From Deltaproteobacteria bacterium (GTDB lineage: Bacteria; Desulfobacterota; Desulfuromonadia; Desulfuromonadales; Geopsychrobacteraceae): a stretch of 32,848 nt of DNA. Within the stretch, counting starts at the first letter, position 1; the number at the start of each line of letters is the position of its first letter. Below, in pieces: positions 16,881-26,349 of the stretch. Under the pieces are notes generated by a model. That model saw only the letters and a list, made by a program, of their open reading frames with translations. It did no database searches and was not told the DNA's origin. Made by a program: the position numbers and the translations under genes. The DNA lies in contig JAGYPB010000032.1 of the NCBI GenBank assembly GCA_018399135.1, forward strand, positions 1 through 32,848, written 5' to 3'.

Positions 16881-18077
16881 TTACAGTTTAATATTATAAA
16901 CCGCCGCCAGATAGTGAAGATAATCCTTGTCTTCGCAGATGCTTTTACCCGGTTCGTCGGAAATTTTGGCGACCGGACGGCCATTGGCCGCCACCATTTT
17001 GATGACCATGTCGAGGGCAGGTATTCCCGTATCGTGGGTCAGGTTGGTGCCGATGCCGAAGGCAACTTTCGCCCGTCCATGAAAATAACGGTAAATCTCG
17101 ATCATTTTCGGAAAGGTGAGGCCATCGCTGAAAACCAGGGTCTTGGTCACAGGATCAATTTCCATTTGTTGATACATACTGATGGCCTTTTCGCCCCAGT
17201 GAAAGGGGGAGCCGCTATCGTGTCGAAGACCATCATAAAGTTTGCCGAAATACGGGTCGTTAAAGTCACGAATGAACGAATCCATTGAATAACAATCGGT
17301 CAGAGCAATGCCGAGCCTGCCGCGGAACTCACTCACCCACCCCTCCAGAGCCGCTTTCTGGGCATCTGCAAGACGGGAGATCGCCTGCCAGGCCTGGAAC
17401 CATTCATGGGCCATGGTGCCGATAGGGGTTGTTCCCAGTCGCCTGGCCAGATCCAGATTGCTGGTGCCAACAAAATAGCGGGGAACTTTTTCCAGCAGCA
17501 GGGTCAATGCTTTTTCCTGCCATTGCTTTGACGCTCGCCGCCGGGTACCAAAGTCGGCAAAACCGAAACCTGGAAGGGGCTCATGACTCTGTAAAAAGTC
17601 AATTTTTTCGTTGAGTCTGGCGGTGGCAATCGCCTCATCGACGTCACCGCAAACAGTGCGGGTATGTATTTCGCTGATAATAGACAGGGTATAAATTTCA
17701 AAAAGAGCCACATGAATCAGTGGCCCGCGAATTCGAAGTTCCACGTCTTCACCCTGCGGTCGCAGGGAAACAAACCGCATGTCGAGCCGATAAATTCTAA
17801 GAAACTCGATAAAGTCAGGGGTGAAAAAGGGGAAGGAAGCGAGATATTCAAGCTCTTCATCAGCGAAATGCAAACAACAGACTTCTTCCAGTTGTTGCGC
17901 GATTTCGGGAATCTGCGCGGCCAGATTAAAGCCGTGGCGATTGCGACAGTGAAATTTCCACTCAGCGTCAACAGTACGAAACTCAGGGGAATGATAAAAG
18001 GCCTGAAGCATGGTGAGCTTGTAGAGATCCGTATCCATCAGGCTGGTGATCAAGGGTGGATGTTCCATCGGCGTCAT
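16881..18077 (-). CDS. pncB: Nicotinate phosphoribosyltransferase
   Basis: This 398-residue enzyme joins nicotinate and PRPP to form nicotinate mononucleotide, the committed step of NAD salvage. Family motifs include LMDTDLYKLTMLQAFYH at the N-terminus (residues 13-29), FADFGTRRRAS, the GTSN block, LTDCYSMDSF and RHDSGSPFHWGEKA. The size matches the bacterial PncB of about 400 residues. The start ATG at 18077 overlaps the pncA stop by 4 bp (ATGA), so translation is probably coupled. It is the last gene of the minus-strand operon that starts near 21692. The pairing with pncA gives a complete nicotinamide-to-NaMN route. Confidence 0.95.
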   Translation of the reverse strand: MTPMEHPPLITSLMDTDLYKLTMLQAFYHSPEFRTVDAEWKFHCRNRHGFNLAAQIPEIAQQLEEVCCLHFADEELEYLASFPFFTPDFIEFLRIYRLDMRFVSLRPQGEDVELRIRGPLIHVALFEIYTLSIISEIHTRTVCGDVDEAIATARLNEKIDFLQSHEPLPGFGFADFGTRRRASKQWQEKALTLLLEKVPRYFVGTSNLDLARRLGTTPIGTMAHEWFQAWQAISRLADAQKAALEGWVSEFRGRLGIALTDCYSMDSFIRDFNDPYFGKLYDGLRHDSGSPFHWGEKAISMYQQMEIDPVTKTLVFSDGLTFPKMIEIYRYFHGRAKVAFGIGTNLTHDTGIPALDMVIKMVAANGRPVAKISDEPGKSICEDKDYLHYLAAVYNIKL

Positions 18078-18721
18078 GATCCCGGAGTCAGTAAATGGCT
18101 GCCATCAATGAAAGCCGCCCCTTGGTTACGCATCGTTGCAATGGCTTCCCTGGTGGTGTCAGGTGCGATACCGCGACAGGCAGCAAGATTGACGATGACC
18201 TTGAATCCGGCACGCAGCAACTGGAGAACCGTGGTTTTGACACAATAGTCGGTAGCCAGACCGCCGACGATCAGGGTGCTGATTCCGCGTTCTGTCAGCC
18301 ACTCAATAGCACCGGTGCTCTCGGTTTCCTGCAGGTCATGATAACAGGCACCGTAAGGATGTTTGAGCGGGTCGATCCCCTTCTCGATCACCAGGTCGTA
18401 ATCAGCTTCAGCGGGCAGCCCCGGCAATAAGCGGTTCCCTTCGGTTCCGACCACGCAGTGTGACGGCCATTTCACATCAAGATCGGGAAAGTTCCCAGTA
18501 ACTGGCTGAAAAGTTTCCTCCGGGGTGTCGGCAACCCAGGGGGCTTGTGCCGGATGACAGTCCTTGCTGACCAGGCGAGCGCCGGCGAAGGTGGCCTGGG
18601 CGTTCAGTTCATTAACGATCTTGTCCCCTTCAGGAACCGGAAGTTCCTGCGGGCACAGGGGGGAAAATCCACGTTGCGGATCTACGTCAAAGCTGGCTGT
18701 CACTGAGAGATCGACGATCAT
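18074..18721 (-). CDS. pncA: Nicotinamidase
   Basis: This 215-residue cytoplasmic hydrolase converts nicotinamide to nicotinate and ammonia. The family triad is visible: D14 in DVDPQRGF, K115 in VIEKGID and C161 in ATDYCVKT; KDCHP at residues 54-58 supplies metal ligands (Asp and His). The cis-peptide region VGGLATDYC is conserved. AAGGT lies 7 bases before the ATG at 18721. It is 9 bp after the SIMPL gene and overlaps pncB, its pathway partner, by 4 bp. Confidence 0.95.
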   Translation of the reverse strand: MIVDLSVTASFDVDPQRGFSPLCPQELPVPEGDKIVNELNAQATFAGARLVSKDCHPAQAPWVADTPEETFQPVTGNFPDLDVKWPSHCVVGTEGNRLLPGLPAEADYDLVIEKGIDPLKHPYGACYHDLQETESTGAIEWLTERGISTLIVGGLATDYCVKTTVLQLLRAGFKVIVNLAACRGIAPDTTREAIATMRNQGAAFIDGSHLLTPGS

Positions 18722-18730
18722 CGGGAGACC

Positions 18731-19501
18731 TTACTGGTTGCGGGCGGGGGATATTAACTCAAAAATGATGGTTACTGTGGCCTGAATATCGACATTGCCG
18801 GGGGTGACAGGCACGGCATCGGCGGCGGCCATCATCCGCGCATCAGTCATCAGCGACGAAGGGCCACTGAAGCCGCCGGGAGTATCAAGGGTTAAGGATA
18901 TAATGGCCCCCAGTTGGGCTCCGGCCGCAGTGGCGAGCACCTGTGCCTGTCTGAGTGCTTTTTGGGTTGCCAGAGCCATGGCCTGCTGTTGGTATTTATC
19001 CTGATCAGCGAGAGTAAACTGCAGGTTGCCGACCTGGTTGACGCCTGACTGGTAGGCTAAGCCAAGGAGTTTTCCAGCCAGATCAATTCGCGTGGTGTGA
19101 ACCCACATGTCATTAGTGACCCGGTAGCCGACAATCTCGCGCTGCCAGTTGGCCGGGGTCGGTCTGGGAGGCTGGCTCCATTGGGGCTGGATCTGAAACT
19201 GTCCGGTGGCCAACTCTTTGCGCTCAAGGCCAAGATCGTCCAGCATGGCCATCACTGTGGTCATGCGCTGGTTGTTTTCGTTCACCGCCTGACCAGCTTC
19301 GGCCGCTTCGGTGATGACGCCAAGGCGTAAACGCAGCTGGTCGGGGGTGGCTTCAACCCGCCCTTCCGCCTGTACTCGCAATTGTTTTGGCGTCTGGGCG
19401 GGGGCAGCTGCGACAAGGCTGCGTTCGGGATGGAACGGGTGCGGCATGCAGGCGGAAAGAACAAAGAGCAACAACAGGCCGGGCAGAAATCGATAGCTCA
19501 T
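18731..19501 (-). CDS. SIMPL-domain (DUF541) lipoprotein
   Basis: This 256-residue protein begins with a signal peptide ending in the lipobox LSAC (Cys at residue 18), so it is probably a periplasmic or outer-membrane lipoprotein. The rest is one SIMPL domain: LRVQAEGRVEATPDQLRLRLGVITEA at its start, YRVTNDMWVHTTRIDLAG in the middle and the ATVTIIFEL strand at the end. The family has no settled function; members have been linked to stress tolerance and macromolecule assembly. The start has AAGGGA nine bases upstream. It lies between folA and pncA in the operon, with no evident functional link. Confidence 0.9.
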   Translation of the reverse strand: MSYRFLPGLLLLFVLSACMPHPFHPERSLVAAAPAQTPKQLRVQAEGRVEATPDQLRLRLGVITEAAEAGQAVNENNQRMTTVMAMLDDLGLERKELATGQFQIQPQWSQPPRPTPANWQREIVGYRVTNDMWVHTTRIDLAGKLLGLAYQSGVNQVGNLQFTLADQDKYQQQAMALATQKALRQAQVLATAAGAQLGAIISLTLDTPGGFSGPSSLMTDARMMAAADAVPVTPGNVDIQATVTIIFELISPARNQ

Positions 19502-19519
19502 GGGGATATTCCCTTCAAC

Positions 19520-20017
19520 TTAAGTGACAAAAGATTGTGGTTGCTGCTTGCGGTGAAAAATTGAAAAACGGTAATTAAAGGGTCCGGAGTGCTGTTCCTG
19601 CGCGATGATGTCAAACTCATCTGCGCTGAACTCAGGAAAAAAAGTATCACCTGTGACGTCAATATCAAGCTCCGTCAGGTACATACGCTCGGCCAGATCA
19701 AGGGTTTGCCGATAAATCTCGCCACCACCACAGATAAACAGCTGTTCAGCCGGTTTGGCTGCCGCAATGGCAGCAGGGATGTCGGCTGCCACGGTACAAC
19801 CGGTAGCCTGGTAATCCGGGTTGCGGCTGACGACAATGGTACGACGTTCGGGCAGGGGGTGGCTGATAGCCTCAAAAGTACGCCGCCCCATGAGCAGGGT
19901 GTGCCCCATGGTGTGACGCTTGAACCATTGCAGATCAGCTGGAAGATGCCAGGGCAGCGCCCCGGCATGACCGATGATGCGGTTGCGATCCATGGCAGCA
20001 ATCAGCGCAATGATCAT
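19520..20017 (-). CDS. folA: Dihydrofolate reductase
   Basis: This 165-residue enzyme reduces dihydrofolate to tetrahydrofolate with NADPH. Motifs: IALIAAMDRNRIIG at the N-terminus, the substrate-loop ALPWHLPADLQWFK with its acidic D28 (LPADLQ), MGRRTFEAI, the IVVSRN strand, and FICGGGEIYRQTL at the cofactor site. Length is normal for a monofunctional type I DHFR. The start overlaps the stop of the upstream gate-family gene by 4 bp, so the two are translationally coupled. No thyA is in the window. Confidence 0.95.
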   Translation of the reverse strand: MIIALIAAMDRNRIIGHAGALPWHLPADLQWFKRHTMGHTLLMGRRTFEAISHPLPERRTIVVSRNPDYQATGCTVAADIPAAIAAAKPAEQLFICGGGEIYRQTLDLAERMYLTELDIDVTGDTFFPEFSADEFDIIAQEQHSGPFNYRFSIFHRKQQPQSFVT

Positions 20018-21015
20018 CCAATCACCCGGTCAGTCGAGTTGGCAGTAACGACCGGTACCGGGCGCACCAGATAGCGGTCAAACAGATGTTCCGGCAGTTT
20101 GTTGATCAGCCGTACCAGCAGAAAGATAGCCACCAGAGAAAAGATCAATCGGCCCCAGAAAATGCCCGACACATGGGCGCCCAGAACCATCATCAGCAGG
20201 GTATCTTCAAAAATACTGTGACATAATCCCATCAGGGTGACGGAGGCAAACAGATCACGCTTGCTTAAACGACCTGATTGCGCTTCCTGGATGATCAGTC
20301 CGCCGCCGTAGCTCAGGCCGAGGGTCATGCCGATAATGGTGACGGGTGCGGCATCTCGACTCATGCCAAGGAGCTTGAGCAGCGGTTCCAGCAGCCTTGT
20401 CATCAGGGTGGTGACGCCGATTTTTTTCATGATTTGCAGTATCGCCATCAGGGTCAGAATAATCAGGAAAATAATCAGCATGTTGCGCATTTCCGCCAAC
20501 AGCCAGGCATTCCAGGTCGGGTCGACGGCAGGGGGATTCCATAGGGCCTGATTGACTTGCTGGAGAGTGCCGCTCAACTGGTAAGACAGATGCAATAGCC
20601 AGCCAAGAAGCAGGGCGCCAAAAATCCGGATCATCACGCTGGCGCGAAAGCGGGTGCCGGCTTTCTGGGCGATGCGCAATTCTACCGGCAGGGCGTGAGC
20701 AACCAGGATCATTGTACTCAAGACCGTCACCTGGGCAACCGTCAGATCAAGGCCGGGGGCGAGGGAGGCAAAGACCACCATCCCTCCGTAAATATTGGTG
20801 ACCATAGCGGTGGCCCACACCAGCCCCATCTGCCCGGGCAATCCAACCAGTTCCATAACCGGACCAAGGAGAACACCGAATTGGTCGACGATCCCCCATT
20901 GCTGGAGAAAGCGGGTAGCGATGCTGATGGGAACAATAATCTTGAACAGCATCAAGCTGGTGCGGAGTGCATTGCGAAACAGGTCTTTAACTGCCTGGAA
21001 ATAATTTTTCAGCAT
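20014..21015 (-). CDS. Nucleoside-recognition (Gate) domain membrane protein
   Basis: This 333-residue inner-membrane protein has about eight hydrophobic segments and two related halves, each with the Gate-domain pattern: FKIIVPISIATRFLQQWG plus LVAHALPVELRIAQKAG, then IMKKIGVTTLMTRLLEPLLKLLG plus MGLCHSIFEDTLLMM. Relatives include spore-maturation SpmA/B-like and YjiH-like proteins; transport of nucleosides or similar solutes is presumed but not proven. It follows the FMN-binding gene by 8 bp and overlaps folA by 4 bp. Coupling to folA could mean the substrate is a pterin, folate or nucleoside, which is speculation. Confidence 0.85.
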   Translation of the reverse strand: MLKNYFQAVKDLFRNALRTSLMLFKIIVPISIATRFLQQWGIVDQFGVLLGPVMELVGLPGQMGLVWATAMVTNIYGGMVVFASLAPGLDLTVAQVTVLSTMILVAHALPVELRIAQKAGTRFRASVMIRIFGALLLGWLLHLSYQLSGTLQQVNQALWNPPAVDPTWNAWLLAEMRNMLIIFLIILTLMAILQIMKKIGVTTLMTRLLEPLLKLLGMSRDAAPVTIIGMTLGLSYGGGLIIQEAQSGRLSKRDLFASVTLMGLCHSIFEDTLLMMVLGAHVSGIFWGRLIFSLVAIFLLVRLINKLPEHLFDRYLVRPVPVVTANSTDRVIG

Positions 21016-21023
21016 CTGATTAG

Positions 21024-21482
21024 TTAACCACGGGATTGTTTGCCGCTCATGGTTTCGATGACCAGCTTGAAAACCAGAGCCGCATCAACTTGCACTTGCT
21101 CGAAGCTGAAGGTTTGATCTGAATACTGCGCCATCAGGATGTGCAGCGCTGCCAGTTTTTGTTGGGGGTCCTCGATAAATTCAATCCGTCCGGAACCCAT
21201 AATACAGGTGAACCGGGCCCCCCAGCTACAGGCACGTTCGGCCTCGATAATACCGTAATCGATGGTGACACTGAAACACGCCTGTTGCTGTTTTTTTAAC
21301 AGTTCGATTTTGCGTCCCTGGGGGGCAGAGTGAAAATACAGGGCCCCGTCCTGATAGCCGTAATTAAGCGGTATCAGGTACGGCAGGGGGTCATCCGGGA
21401 TGGCCAGATGGCAGACCCGTCCCTGCCACAACACTTGTTCCAGTTCGCCCTTAGCTGTTATCTCTTTTTCATGCCGTCGCAT
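21024..21482 (-). CDS. Pyridoxamine 5'-phosphate oxidase family FMN-binding protein (NimA-like)
   Basis: This 152-residue split-barrel flavoprotein resembles the NimA-type branch: GRVCHLAIPDDPLPYLIPLNYGYQ near the N-terminus, YFHSAPQGRKIELL (conserved HSA.xGxK block) and the strand ACFSVTIDYG. These proteins bind FMN or heme and often detoxify small aromatic compounds; the real substrate is unknown. I start at the ATG 21482 with AGGGG five bases upstream; a GTG two codons earlier is too close to that site. It lies 9 bp from the DUF2905 gene and 8 bp from the next gene in the operon. Confidence 0.88.
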   Translation of the reverse strand: MRRHEKEITAKGELEQVLWQGRVCHLAIPDDPLPYLIPLNYGYQDGALYFHSAPQGRKIELLKKQQQACFSVTIDYGIIEAERACSWGARFTCIMGSGRIEFIEDPQQKLAALHILMAQYSDQTFSFEQVQVDAALVFKLVIETMSGKQSRG

Positions 21483-21491
21483 AGACACCCC

Positions 21492-21692
21492 TTACTTTCG
21501 CAATAGCCACATGACCAATGACACCAGCCCGCTGATCAGCAGCATACTGGTGACGGGAAAAAATATCTTGAAGCCCGGTTTGTCGATGGCAATATCTCCC
21601 GGCAACCGACCCAGGGGGAGTTTGCCGATCCAGGGCCAGAGCAGGCCGATCGTAAGGATGGCGATGCCGATCATAATCAGGGCTTTCTGCAT
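21492..21692 (-). CDS. DUF2905 small membrane protein
   Basis: This is a 66-residue protein with two transmembrane segments (residues about 4-20 and 43-63) separated by LPLGRLPGDIAIDKPGFKIFFP, the conserved block of the DUF2905 family. Function is unknown. The start ATG at 21692 (MQKALIMIG) follows AAAGGGG; a longer open frame extends upstream but has no family support. It is the first gene of the seven-gene minus-strand operon and is divergent from the DUF748 gene. Confidence 0.88.
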   Translation of the reverse strand: MQKALIMIGIAILTIGLLWPWIGKLPLGRLPGDIAIDKPGFKIFFPVTSMLLISGLVSLVMWLLRK

Positions 21693-21721
21693 ACCGTGGA
21701 ACCCCTTTCGCTCTCTTGGGC

Positions 21722-21727
21722 AGTGTA
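21722..21727 (-). promoter_or_regulatory. Candidate extended -10 promoter of the DUF2905-pncB operon
   Basis: Read on the minus strand this is TGCTACACT, an extended -10 about 30 bases upstream of the first start codon of the operon. No strong -35 is visible. The wording is close to the candidate -10 at 768-773. Confidence 0.3.
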
Positions 21728-21868
21728 GCATAAGATAGACAGTCAGTGGCGTAACGAAGATGCGCCTCGCAGGGGAAATTTTTTGCCCGTTCTGGTATTC
21801 TCGAAAGCAATGGAATGTCATCCCTTATCTGCAGTCGTACCATGAAAAATTCAACGAAAGAGGTTACG

Positions 21869-24800
21869 ATGCCCCGCTGGATAAAAATAACCCTGATAAC
21901 TATTGCTGTTGTTTTTGGCTTGCTGTTGCTGTCGATGCTGATTGTTCCATGGCAGATAAAAAAACAGTCAGAACAGTGGGTCGCCACCTATACGCAACGT
22001 ACTTTAAGTTATGAACGGGTCTACTTTAATCCTTTTACTCTCAAACTCGAGCTCGACGGTGTTGTTCTGAGCGAAGCAGATCGTGACGACCGCTTCATCT
22101 CAGTTGATCGGGTCATGGTTGCGGTCAGCCCCTACTCTCTGTTACGTCGGGCACTGATTCTCAGCCGTTTGGAGGTCGACAGCCCGTATTTGAATGTCGA
22201 ATTGTTGGGCGAACAGCACTATAACTTCTCCGATTTGGTTGCTCTGTTTGCCACTGATGACGAGGAACCGCCGGAACCACTGGCGGAGAAACGCCCTTTC
22301 CATTTTTCGTTGAACAATATTGTGGTGACCGCCGGCACCCTCGACTTTGTTGATTATACCTCTGCCACCCAACCTCATCACCGGGTTCGTCAGTTGGATC
22401 TGAGTGTGCCTTTTGTTGGAAATATCCCCTTTTTGCTCGATGAATATGTTGAGCCGCAGTTAAGTTTATTGCTGAATGATGCCGAGATTTCTGCCCATGG
22501 CCGACTCAAGCCCTTCCATGATTCCCTCGAAACCCAACTTTTTGTCAATTTAAGCGATCTTGATCTGGCTTTTTATGCCCACCACTCCCCCGTTCCCCTG
22601 CCGGTTGTGGTCACAGGTGGGAGCCTTGATATCGATCTGGATCTGTCCTACCGGATTTCCCGTCATGAAGAGCCGCAGTTACTGGTGGGGGAATGCTGGT
22701 GCTTGACGACATGCTGGTTGCAGGATCAGGATAAAGCAGCCATTGTTCGATCTGCGCTGCTGGTGGTCGATCGGTGCAGGCCAATCTGTTGCGCCGGGAT
22801 CTGAACCTGGCTATGGTGGAACTCCATCATCCGCAACTGCCCGTGGGTCACTCGTAACCCTGCCGGCAACTGGAGCACCCCAGATCGTTGATGGGTTCAC
22901 CCACGGAAAAAACGTACAAGGTGAGATGCCACAGGATGTCGAGGAAACACCGCCCTTGTTGTTCAATGTCGAGCGGGCAACAATTTTTGACGGCATGCTT
23001 CACTTTCATGATGACTTGGTGGCGGAACCGGTGACTGAAACCTTGCAGGCAATCAGTCTGGATATCAGGCAGTTCAGCAATCACCCGCGGCAGCACAGCG
23101 CTATCGACCTGACCCTGCAGAGCGCGCGCCAGGTCAACCTTGATGCCAGTGGTGAAGTGACGCTCCAGCCCTTGTCTGCAGCTTTTAATGTCGGGGTTGA
23201 TGGCATTCCTTTGCAACCCTATTCCCCCTATCTGCAGACTTGGTTGACCCAGCCATTACGTGGGGTGATCGACCTTTCTGCGCGGATTGATTACAGCCCG
23301 CAGGCAGATGTGCAGCTGTCCGAAATCCACGTGCATCTGCGGGATCTGCTCATACCTTTCACTGCCGAAGATCAGTTCAAACTGGTTGAATTTAACCTCA
23401 TCGACGGCGCTGTTGATGTGCGTGAGCAGCGGATCGCCATCGAAGAAATTCAGCTTGCAGGTGGCGATGTCGGTCTCACCCGTCTGACCGATGGACGTTT
23501 TTCACCGGAATTGCTGTTGCGAAAAGCGCAGGCGGTCGATGAGTTTGTAAAGACTGATGAAGAGATTGTTAAAGAGATGGCTGATGAGCAGTGGTCGCTG
23601 TCACTGGGTCGTTTTACCATTGGGACCACCCGTTTTGGATTTACTGATGCGACGATGGCCGCAAATCCCCGTCTGGAAGTTCACAATATCTCTCTTGAAC
23701 TGGAGGAACTGCACTATCCGGTGGCACAATCCAGCCCCTATCTGTTTGCCGCACAGGTCGGTAAGCGGGGGCGGGTTAAAGCCGAAGGCCAATTGGTTTA
23801 TACCCCGTTGAATGTCGCGGCGCAGATCCATGTCGAGGATTTTCCCCTGGCCGATTTTAACGATTTTATTCCGCCGGAGCTGAGTTTTGCCGTTGCAGAC
23901 GGCTATCTGCATACGGATCTCAAGCTGGGGGTTAAGCAGCTTGATAACAAAATCAGCGGGAGCTTCTCCGGTGACCTTGATCTGACCTACTTTGCTTTGC
24001 GTGATCCTGTCGGCAGCGGCAATATGATCACCTGGGACGGGTTTTCCATCAAGGGGATGGATGGAAATATCGATCCGTTGCGCCTGCATATTAGCGAGTT
24101 GGTGTTGAATAATTATCTGGCCGCCATTCAGATCTCCCCCGATGGCCGGATGAACCTGACCGGCTTTGGTGCTCCGATGAATGAAGAGGTGCCACCGGTC
24201 GTTGACGAATCTCTTGCCGCCGCTGATGCTTCGACCAACAATCCTGCAGATATCCGCATCGATGAGGTCACTCTGCAGGGGGGAACGGTGTCTTTTGTTG
24301 ACCGCCATGTGCCCAGGGTTTTTTCGACGACCATGTATGACCTGGGTGGACGTATCAGTGGCATGCGTTCGACTGCTGATATGCTTGCCGATGTCGACCT
24401 GCGAGGGCGCCTGGAAAATCACTCCCCGTTGACCATCAGTGGCAAGATCAATCCTTTAAGTGAGGATCTGTATCTTGACCTGACGTTGAGTTTCAAGGAC
24501 ATTGATCTGACCCCCATGACTCCCTATTCGGGAACTTATCTCGGCTACACCATCGACCGTGGCAAGCTCAACCTTGATCTTAATTATCAGATTGAGCAGC
24601 AACAGGTTGTCGCCAGCAACAAAGTCATGTTCGACCAGTTCAACCTGGGTGAAACGGTACAAAGTGACAAGGCGGTCAACCTGCCGATTCGGTTGGCCAT
24701 CGCCCTGCTGAAAGACCGCAATGATGAAATTCATCTCAATATTCCGGTTTCCGGCGATTTGAATGACCCGAACTTCAGCCTCGCCAATACCATTTTCAGC

Positions 24801-25439
24801 GTGTTGCGCAATTTGCTGGTGCGAGCGGCGACGGCGCCTTTTTCGTTGCTGTCGGCAATGCTCGGCAGTGATAAAGATTACAGTGGCGTCGAGTTTGCCC
24901 ATGGAATTGCCCATCTGGATGACGCTCAACAGGAGAAACTGACTGAATTGGCAGGTGTGCTGCAGTCGCGCCCGGCATTTAATCTCGAAATCAGCGGTTT
25001 TGCTGATCGCGACAATGATCCGGAAGCCTATCGTCAGGATCGTCTTGAACGGCTGCTTAAAGAAGCCCTGCTACGCAATACGCAACGCCGGGGCCAATCG
25101 CTCGCGGAGGGAGAAGAGCTGATTATAAATGAGGAAAATTATTCTGAACTGCTGCTGCAGGTGTATGAGGAGGCGACCTTCCCGCGGCCACGTAATCTGA
25201 TCGGTATGCTTACCAGCCTGCCGGATGAGGAGATGGAGAAACTGTTGCTGACCCATATTGTTGTTGGCGAGGGACAGCTGGCGGATTTGGCCCGTGATCG
25301 TGCTTTGGCGGTGCGCAATGCCCTCGAAGCGATTAATGAGGAACTGACCCCGCGGCTCTTTCTGAAAAAAACCGATATTTTTGCTGACCCCAACGAGGGC
25401 CCGGCAAGTCGGGTTGAACTGGGCATCATTCCGAGGTAG
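21869..25439 (+). pseudogene. DUF748 (AsmA-like) envelope protein with one frameshifted patch
   Basis: Combined, the two open frames give a protein of about 1,190 residues. It has an N-terminal membrane anchor (residues about 5-27) and a long periplasmic beta-rich region with repeated DUF748 blocks (RLEVDSPYLNVELL, LRDPVGSGNMITWDGFSIKGM, SPLTISGKINPLSEDLYLDL, GYTIDRGKLNLDLNYQI). The C-terminal region has LEISGFADRDNDPEAYRQDRL, an OmpA-like fragment. DUF748 proteins belong to the AsmA/TamB-like bridge group and are implicated in envelope lipid transport. The start at 21869 follows GAAAGAGG. Between about 22690 and 22880 the frame changes several times; VQANLLRRDLNLAMVELHHP is readable there in a third frame. 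The rest is intact, so a local sequence error is likely. Confidence 0.85.
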
Positions 25440-25533
25440 TTTCTGTCCGTTTCCGAATTAGAAACTATTACCCTGTAACTCATACAATGTCGCAAAGATT
25501 GCGCTGGATTTTGGCGAGTCAACGAGGTGGATA

Positions 25534-26343
25534 GTGAAAAGATTGTTAGTGGTGTTACTGCTGCTGGTTGCTGCGCCGGTGAGTGCGGTTGAGCTTGACC
25601 TGCGCGGTCATTTCACTCAAGGCGGGCTGGTCTATGGCCGTACCTGTGCCGATTGTCAGGTGGTGTTCCAGGGGCGTCAGGTGCCGGTAACGGCTGAGGG
25701 CGACTTTATTATCGGTTTCGGTCGTGATGCTGTTCTTGCAAAGGAACTGTTGGTGCAATCTCCGGATGGTCAAGTGCGTCAACAGCAGCTGCAGCTTGAG
25801 CCGCGTGACTACCGGATTCAGCGGATTGATGGTATCAGTCAGCGGCTAATGGAACCAGCGCCGGAAGATCTTGAGCGGATTGGCCGTGAAGCCGAAGAGA
25901 TTGCCGCTGTCCGGCAACAGCTCAGCATGAATCGTGATTTCCTTGAGTCGTTCAGCTGGCCGCTGACTGGTCGCATCACCGGGGTCTATGGCAGTCAGCG
26001 GATTTTCAATGGCGAGCCCCGGCAGCCCCATTTCGGCATCGACATCGCCGCACCAACGGGAACCCCGGTCAAAACGCCGGCTGGTGGGGTCGTGACTTAT
26101 GCCCATCCGGGGATGTTTTTTGCCGGCACCACCCTGGTGGTTGACCACGGCCATGGGCTCTCCTCAACCTTCCTGCACCTGCATGAGATGCTGGTTGAGG
26201 TCGGTCAAGAGGTGACACAAGGGCAGATCATTGCCACTGTCGGTGCTACCGGTCGGGTGACCGGCCCGCATCTTGATTGGCGCCTCAACTGGTTCGATGT
26301 CCGCCTTGATCCGGCACTGGTCGTTGGTGCCATGCCAAACTGA
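25534..26343 (+). CDS. M23-family peptidoglycan metallopeptidase, secreted
   Basis: This 269-residue protein has a signal peptide (residues 1-18, cut near VSA), an N-terminal region with a CADC cysteine pair, then an M23/LytM domain in the last 130 residues. Zinc ligands appear as HFGIDIA (H and D) and HLDW near the end, with the substrate-side His in FLHLHEM. M23 enzymes cut peptidoglycan cross-links; with these residues present it is probably active and not a scaffold. The start is GTG at 25534 with GAGGTGG upstream. It follows the DUF748 gene by about 95 bp and converges on the YitT gene with 6 bp between stops. Confidence 0.92.
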   Translation: MKRLLVVLLLLVAAPVSAVELDLRGHFTQGGLVYGRTCADCQVVFQGRQVPVTAEGDFIIGFGRDAVLAKELLVQSPDGQVRQQQLQLEPRDYRIQRIDGISQRLMEPAPEDLERIGREAEEIAAVRQQLSMNRDFLESFSWPLTGRITGVYGSQRIFNGEPRQPHFGIDIAAPTGTPVKTPAGGVVTYAHPGMFFAGTTLVVDHGHGLSSTFLHLHEMLVEVGQEVTQGQIIATVGATGRVTGPHLDWRLNWFDVRLDPALVVGAMPN

Positions 26344-26349
26344 GCCGGC

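Noticed and set aside
23601-24422. 273-codon open frame antisense to the DUF748 gene
   Set aside because: The sense frame is uninterrupted here and has the DUF748 repeats; the antisense frame shows no domain.
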